Assembly: GCA_030640725.1 (NCBI GenBank)
Contig: DAOWIV010000222.1
Location: forward strand, 1-7,281
Reading direction: 5' to 3'
From: Methanosarcinales archaeon
GTDB lineage: Archaea; Halobacteriota; Methanosarcinia; Methanosarcinales; Methanogasteraceae
DNA length: 7,281 nt
Part shown: positions 5,762 through 7,281 of the stretch, one piece after another
Layout of the letters: every line of letters begins with the position of its first letter
Position numbering within the stretch: the first letter of the stretch is position 1
Program-made: the position numbers and the translations under genes
Notes under the pieces: generated by a model
The model's input: the letters and a program-made list of their open reading frames with translations, nothing else
The model's database searches: none
Told to the model about the DNA's origin: nothing

Positions 5762-6187
5762 ATGCTCTTCAAAAAGAAAAAAGATCTCAACCCCATGAGC
5801 GAATCTCTGCGGATCGAACTCATTGAGGAGATGTACAAACTTGGTTCTGAGGTCGGGTATTACCATCATTCCGAGATCGGCTGGGTTGCTGAAGCGTATA
5901 ACAAACAGATCGCACGTGCCGCAGAATATGGTATCGAAGATCTGCTCAAACAGCGGTATCTCAATGGCAAAGCAGACGGCGTGAATCGCAAAAAACACGA
6001 ATCGGATACCTCTGCAAAAGTTGCGGTTCTTGAGCCGGCACAGGTACCAAAGGTGGAACGACTGCCTCCTGCATATCGTATGGTTGCCCTGCCCGACGCA
6101 ACAAGTGCACCAAAAAGCATCGAACAACCGAAGATGGTCGATAGACCAAAGGCATTGAACGGTTTTGCTCCGGTCAGTCCCAAATAG
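5762..6187 (+). CDS. Unrecognised 141-residue protein, second gene of the KaiC-like operon
   Basis: I do not recognise this family. The N-terminus is very basic (MLFKKKKDLNP). Residues 12-70 look like a compact helical domain with SLRIELIEEMYKLG followed by GYYHHSEIGWVAEAYNKQI, whose His-rich, aromatic core looks conserved rather than random. From about residue 71 to the end the sequence is rich in Pro, Ala and Lys and probably disordered. No signal peptide or membrane helix is seen. The ATG at 5762 is chosen because GTGAT (5752-5756), complementary to the archaeal 16S 3' end, lies five bases upstream and overlaps the KaiC-like stop. A TTG at 5756 would add only two residues. Such tight packing suggests a partner or regulator of the ATPase; this is inference. 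Confidence 0.75.
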   Translation: MLFKKKKDLNPMSESLRIELIEEMYKLGSEVGYYHHSEIGWVAEAYNKQIARAAEYGIEDLLKQRYLNGKADGVNRKKHESDTSAKVAVLEPAQVPKVERLPPAYRMVALPDATSAPKSIEQPKMVDRPKALNGFAPVSPK

Positions 6188-6203
6188 GCGAGGTTTAAAG
6201 ATT

Positions 6204-6386
6204 ATGTGCGAACTTACAGTGATGAAACCAGACAGAACGATTCTTGCAGAAGATGTGGTGTATATCAGGGTGGACGCAGGTTCTATCGAACTGCGCAGCA
6301 TTCTTGGTGATGTTACAACCGTACAGGGAACGATCACCGAGATCGATATAACAAATGAAGTAGCAACAATACAAACGGAGGGATAG
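6204..6386 (+). CDS. CooT-family small nickel-binding protein
   Basis: The 60 residues start MCELTVMKPDRTILAEDVVY and alternate short beta strands throughout (IELRSILGDVTTVQGTITEI), the pattern of the CooT/COG1532 family. In Rhodospirillum rubrum CooT helps nickel maturation of carbon monoxide dehydrogenase and binds nickel through Cys2; Cys2 is present here. Archaeal relatives are common in anaerobes, and some databases label them predicted RNA-binding. No carbon monoxide dehydrogenase gene is in view, so the target enzyme is unknown. The ATG at 6204 gives the family N-terminus and has GAGGT at 6190-6194, nine bases upstream. A start further upstream at 6165 would overlap the previous gene and move the Cys away from position 2. 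The gap to the previous gene is 16 bases and to GAPDH 4. Confidence 0.85.
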   Translation: MCELTVMKPDRTILAEDVVYIRVDAGSIELRSILGDVTTVQGTITEIDITNEVATIQTEG

Positions 6387-6390
6387 TAAT

Positions 6391-7281
6391 ATGTCTGTAA
6401 AAGTTGTAGTTAATGGATATGGCACGATTGGAAAGCGTGTGGCAGATGCCGTCGCGGCTCAGCCGGATATGGAGCTTGCAGGTGTTGCAAAGACACGTCC
6501 GAACTTCGAGGCGAGAATGGCGCTTGATAAAGGATTTTCACTCTATGTGCTCGCTGGCAGAGAATCTGATTTCAAGAATGCAGGTATGGAGATCAGTGGT
6601 ACCGTTGAGGATATGCTCAAAGCGGGCGACGTTGTTGTGGACTGCACCCCGGGTAATGTCGGTGCCGGAAACAAACAAGTGTACGATGCCGCTGGCATAA
6701 AGGCGATCTGGCAGGGCGGTGAAGACCACGAACTCGCCGGAATCTCGTTTAATGCGCACTCGAATTATGACGATGCGTTCGGATGCGATTATGCAAGAGT
6801 CGTCTCCTGCAACACGACCGGGCTTTCCAGAGTCATCTCTTCGCTCGATGCGGCTTTTGGTGTTGAGAAGGTGCGCGCAACACTCTGCAGGCGGTCAGCA
6901 GACCCCGGAGACGTTAAGAAAGGTCCGATCAACGCGATCATACCCGAACTGAAGATGCCGTCCCACCATGGACCTGATGTGACCACGGTGATGCCGCACA
7001 TCGATATCGATACCACTGCAATCAAGGTTCCGACGACGCTTATGCATCTGCACATCCTGAACATGGTGCTGAAACAGGATTGCACATCACGTGATGTGAT
7101 CGATGTGCTGGGCGAGAACTCAAGAATCCGGTTTGTCGGAGAGGGCATCACCTCTACCGCCGAGATCATGGAACTGGCACGCGATATGAACCGCCCGAGA
7201 AGCGACATGTGGGAGAACTGCGTGTGGGATGCCTCGATCAATGTTTCGGGCAGGGAATTGTATCTATTCCAGGCAATACAC
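6391..7281 (+). CDS. gap: Archaeal class II glyceraldehyde-3-phosphate dehydrogenase (3' end missing)
   Basis: This phosphorylating NAD(P)-dependent GAPDH interconverts glyceraldehyde 3-phosphate and 1,3-bisphosphoglycerate in glycolysis or gluconeogenesis. The window holds 297 codons without a stop; archaeal class II enzymes have about 335-345 residues, so roughly 40 are missing. The N-terminal Rossmann motif is VNGYGTIGKRVADAV (7-21). The catalytic Cys140 lies in VSCNTTGLSR, and His219 in MHLH matches the catalytic His of the Sulfolobus enzyme. LCRRSADPGDVKKGPINAI (165-183) and PSHHGPDV (190-197) are phosphate-binding regions of the class. GGAGG at 6377-6381 overlaps the end of the CooT gene and lies nine bases before the ATG, which fixes the start and suggests coupled translation. 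This class is unrelated in detail to the bacterial GapA type. Confidence 0.95.
   Translation, partial: MSVKVVVNGYGTIGKRVADAVAAQPDMELAGVAKTRPNFEARMALDKGFSLYVLAGRESDFKNAGMEISGTVEDMLKAGDVVVDCTPGNVGAGNKQVYDAAGIKAIWQGGEDHELAGISFNAHSNYDDAFGCDYARVVSCNTTGLSRVISSLDAAFGVEKVRATLCRRSADPGDVKKGPINAIIPELKMPSHHGPDVTTVMPHIDIDTTAIKVPTTLMHLHILNMVLKQDCTSRDVIDVLGENSRIRFVGEGITSTAEIMELARDMNRPRSDMWENCVWDASINVSGRELYLFQAIH

Noticed and set aside
5555..6337. A 260-codon minus-strand frame
   Set aside because: It runs antisense across four genes of the right-hand operon, including the KaiC KMRG motif and CooT; its Cys- and Phe-rich translation has no domain pattern.

Overview
The window looks like a chromosomal segment of an anaerobic euryarchaeon. 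Evidence includes box A promoters of the TTTATATA type, a tRNA gene without encoded CCA, a two-repeat archaeal tRNA-splicing endonuclease, a single-domain KaiC-like ATPase and an archaeal class II glyceraldehyde-3-phosphate dehydrogenase. A CooT-family nickel-binding protein and the two-repeat EndA point towards methanogen, ANME or Archaeoglobus relatives. That placement is inference; no marker here fixes the genus.

Left part (1-2370). A truncated minus-strand gene begins at 152 and encodes a protein with an N-terminal membrane anchor. Upstream of it, on the same strand but behind a separate box A, is an RNase Z/ElaC-like metallo-beta-lactamase-fold hydrolase (231-1022). It is divergent from purA, adenylosuccinate synthetase (1105-2370), which appears to be transcribed as a leaderless mRNA.

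Middle part (2371-4827). About 470 bases downstream of purA hold no convincing gene. They contain a G-rich tract, a short hairpin, an operator-like dyad and a pair of inverted-repeat arms. A strong TTTATATA box follows. Its predicted transcript begins on, or next to, the ATG of a 30-codon ORF that is in frame with the next gene and separated from it by one TGA. That gene (2975-3559) encodes an unrecognised 194-residue protein with two copies of a 38-residue module and a C-terminal winged-helix-like domain, probably a regulator. Convergent to it is endA (3614-4660, minus strand). EndA is divergent from a tRNA-Val(CAC) gene, and one box A lies where it could serve both.

Right part (5006-7281). 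This is a tightly packed plus-strand operon: KaiC-like ATPase, an unknown 141-residue protein, a 60-residue CooT-family protein and class II GAPDH, the last cut by the window edge. Gaps are 4-16 bases and each gene has a recognisable Shine-Dalgarno match to the archaeal 16S 3' end. The order couples an RecA/KaiC-type ATPase and a small metal-binding protein to a central glycolytic/gluconeogenic enzyme.

No CRISPR array, insertion sequence, phage gene or complete defence system is visible. The least explained parts are the duplicated-module regulator with its leader, and the KaiC-like/unknown/CooT/GAPDH cluster.
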